In this document: positions 62,865 to 64,000 of the stretch, piece by piece
Layout: each line of letters starts with the position of its first letter
Position numbering within the stretch: position 1 is the first letter of the stretch
NCBI GenBank assembly: GCA_951813395.1
Contig: OX638356.1
Location: 1,529,340 to 1,593,339 of the forward strand
Length of the DNA: 64,000 nucleotides
From: Longimicrobiales bacterium
GTDB lineage: Bacteria; Gemmatimonadota; Gemmatimonadetes; Longimicrobiales; Gaopeijiaceae
Direction: 5' to 3'
Made by a program: the position numbers and the translations under genes
Notes under the pieces: generated by a model
Database searches by the model: none
What the model saw: only the letters and a program-made list of their open reading frames with translations
What the model was told of the DNA's origin: nothing

Positions 62865-63680
62865 ATGACGCTTTGTGAATTGTTGGACTTCCACTACGGC
62901 GCGGACGGCGACGAGGTGTTGCGCCAGAGACTCGACGAGGGGGCCGACCCCAACCTGAGGCTTGGGCAAAACGCGGAGACTCCGCTGCACGTCGCCACGC
63001 GCCGGCGGCGCGCCACGGCGGTGGACATCCTTCTTGCCCACGGCGCCGACATCGATGCGCAAACGGCCGGCGGCAAGACCGCGTACGCCCACGCCGTTCG
63101 GCGAGGATTCGACGAGGTCGCGGCCCTGCTCGAGAAGCGCGGGGCCAGCACCGACCTGAACGAAGCCGACCGATTCGCGGTGGCCATCGTGAACGGACAT
63201 CTCGATGACGCGCGGACGATCCTCAAGGCTCACCCCGGCGTCGCACGAACGGCCAATCCCGAGGAAGACCGGCTGCTGGCGGATGTCGCCGGCCGCAACG
63301 ACCCACGGCCCGTGGAGCTGCTGATCGAAGCGGGCGCGGACCTGACTGCAAGGGGCCTCGACTCCGGAACTGCGCTGCATCAAGCCGCATGGTTCGGCCA
63401 ACCCGGCAACGCCCGCCTGCTGATCGATGCCCGCGCACCGCTCGACGTCTTTGAAGACGTTCATCAGTCCTCACCCATCCACTGGGCCGTCCACGGCTCC
63501 CGGTTTTCCGGCGGGGCGGAGGAGCGCCAGGATGCCTATGTGGAGCTGGTCGAGATGCTTCTTGCAGCCGGTTCCAGCCTGCACTACCCGGGTGATCCGG
63601 ATGGCGACGCGTACCGGGAACGCCTCCTGGAAGATGCCAGCCCGCAAGTCCGCGAGGTGTTGCAGCGAGCGATCAGCTGA
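62865..63680 (+). CDS. Cytoplasmic ankyrin-repeat protein
   Basis: A 271-residue protein with no signal peptide. Five or six ankyrin repeats are visible, such as ETPLHVATRRRRATAVDILLAHGADIDAQTAGGKTAYAHAVRRG and GTALHQAAWFGQPGNARLLIDARAP, and the conserved SSPIHWAVHGSRFSGG. The ATG at 62865 is preceded by GAGAGAG; a frame extension to 62718 is unlikely. It is divergent from ggt across 171 bases. It lacks the C-terminal cysteine motif of the secreted ankyrin proteins. Confidence 0.88.
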   Translation: MTLCELLDFHYGADGDEVLRQRLDEGADPNLRLGQNAETPLHVATRRRRATAVDILLAHGADIDAQTAGGKTAYAHAVRRGFDEVAALLEKRGASTDLNEADRFAVAIVNGHLDDARTILKAHPGVARTANPEEDRLLADVAGRNDPRPVELLIEAGADLTARGLDSGTALHQAAWFGQPGNARLLIDARAPLDVFEDVHQSSPIHWAVHGSRFSGGAEERQDAYVELVEMLLAAGSSLHYPGDPDGDAYRERLLEDASPQVREVLQRAIS

Positions 63681-63786
63681 ACCGGAACTCGGGTAGCGGC
63701 GTGCGGGCCCGACAGCGGCGCGGGTGTCACTGACATGGTGTCGCGCATATCATGTCCATCTGGGCCACTCATTCCTGGACGCGATC

Positions 63787-64000
63787 ATGAATCTGCGAAT
63801 CCGATCCCGTGTTTCCCTCGCCGCATGCATCCCCGGGATCGCCGTTCTGGCTGCAATCCTTGCGGGATGTGAGCCGCAGCAACAAGCCGCCACCGGGGAC
63901 GCCGACATCCCCGTCACGGAAAGCGTCCACGCCGACCGCCCCTTCGAACTCCGCCTCATCGACGCCACGCGCGACTACGTGCTGCACGCCATGCGCGCGC
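63787..64000 (+). CDS. Lipoprotein N-terminus (cut by window end)
   Basis: The reading frame starts at ATG 63787 and stays open to the end of the window, giving the first 71 residues. A lipoprotein signal is clear: basic MNLRIRSR, hydrophobic core, and the lipobox LAGC (GIAVLAAILAGCEP). The mature part begins EPQQQAATGDADIPVTE and is too short for family assignment. It starts 106 bases after the ankyrin gene. Confidence 0.75.
   Translation, partial: MNLRIRSRVSLAACIPGIAVLAAILAGCEPQQQAATGDADIPVTESVHADRPFELRLIDATRDYVLHAMRA

Noticed and set aside
63730-63755. GACAT...ATGTC inverted repeat before the last gene
   Set aside because: Only five-base arms; expected by chance in a sequence of this length.
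1-64000. CRISPR arrays, tRNA or rRNA genes, insertion sequences, att sites or riboswitches
   Set aside because: No repeat-spacer pattern, cloverleaf, transposase, integrase or recognised aptamer was seen; intergenic gaps are short, which leaves little room for them.

Overview
The window is 64 kb of gene-dense, high-G+C bacterial chromosome with long co-directional runs, many 4-base start/stop overlaps (ATGA, GTGA, TTGA) and frequent GTG and TTG starts. SusC/SusD-type outer-membrane proteins, an ExbB-ExbD-TonB set, an S46 dipeptidyl-peptidase, DUF1592/DUF1552 pairs and exported ankyrin proteins in a G+C-rich Gram-negative background suggest a Gemmatimonadota-like organism (inference; there is no rRNA or tRNA here to confirm it). 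I see no tRNA, rRNA, CRISPR array, transposase, integrase or phage gene.

Layout. 1-5003 (minus strand) is a compact operon: GPDPase-type membrane protein, DUF4129, DUF4350, MoxR ATPase and DUF58 (cut by the left edge). 5140-9246 holds a DUF1028 protein, endonuclease IV (minus) and an S46 dipeptidyl-peptidase. 9256-15019 is a housekeeping run: SDR, glycerophosphodiester phosphodiesterase, tilS, hpt and ftsH, met tail-to-tail by the diadenylate cyclase cdaA. 16018-20006 is the TonB energy system (ExbB, two ExbD, TonB), then a YggS-like PLP protein and a second, closely related TonB. Both tonB genes end in near-identical strong hairpin terminators. 20137-28295 holds purine nucleoside phosphorylase, ileS, an RluA-type pseudouridine synthase, a gluzincin-like peptidase, a small membrane protein and an M28-PDZ peptidase.

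The accessory half starts at about 28.3 kb. A three-gene module of DUF1592 protein (with two CxxCH haem motifs), DUF1552 protein (RR-type export signal) and secreted ankyrin protein occurs twice in tandem (28.5-34.2 kb and 34.2-40.1 kb). An expanded, diverged third version lies at 53.5-61.0 kb, with an FmdB-like zinc ribbon, an NHL-propeller lipoprotein and an unknown secreted protein inserted before the ankyrin gene. Between them are a dimethylformamidase-beta-like lipoprotein, a propeller lipoprotein, an Abhydrolase_10-type hydrolase, a SusC/SusD pair with a lipoprotein serine hydrolase, and a carnosine-N-methyltransferase-like enzyme with a zinc knuckle and a possible PqqD-like tail. The window ends with gamma-glutamyltranspeptidase (minus), a cytoplasmic ankyrin protein and a truncated lipoprotein.

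How the parts fit (inference). The TonB/ExbBD set would power the SusC transporter. The S46, M28, serine-hydrolase and gamma-glutamyltranspeptidase enzymes point to peptide scavenging in the periplasm. The repeated DUF1592-DUF1552-ankyrin module is the best candidate for an undescribed system: a haem-bearing exported protein, an exported partner and a secreted repeat protein, duplicated and elaborated at one locus. Several clean inverted repeats lie in front of these units and are recorded as candidate operators.
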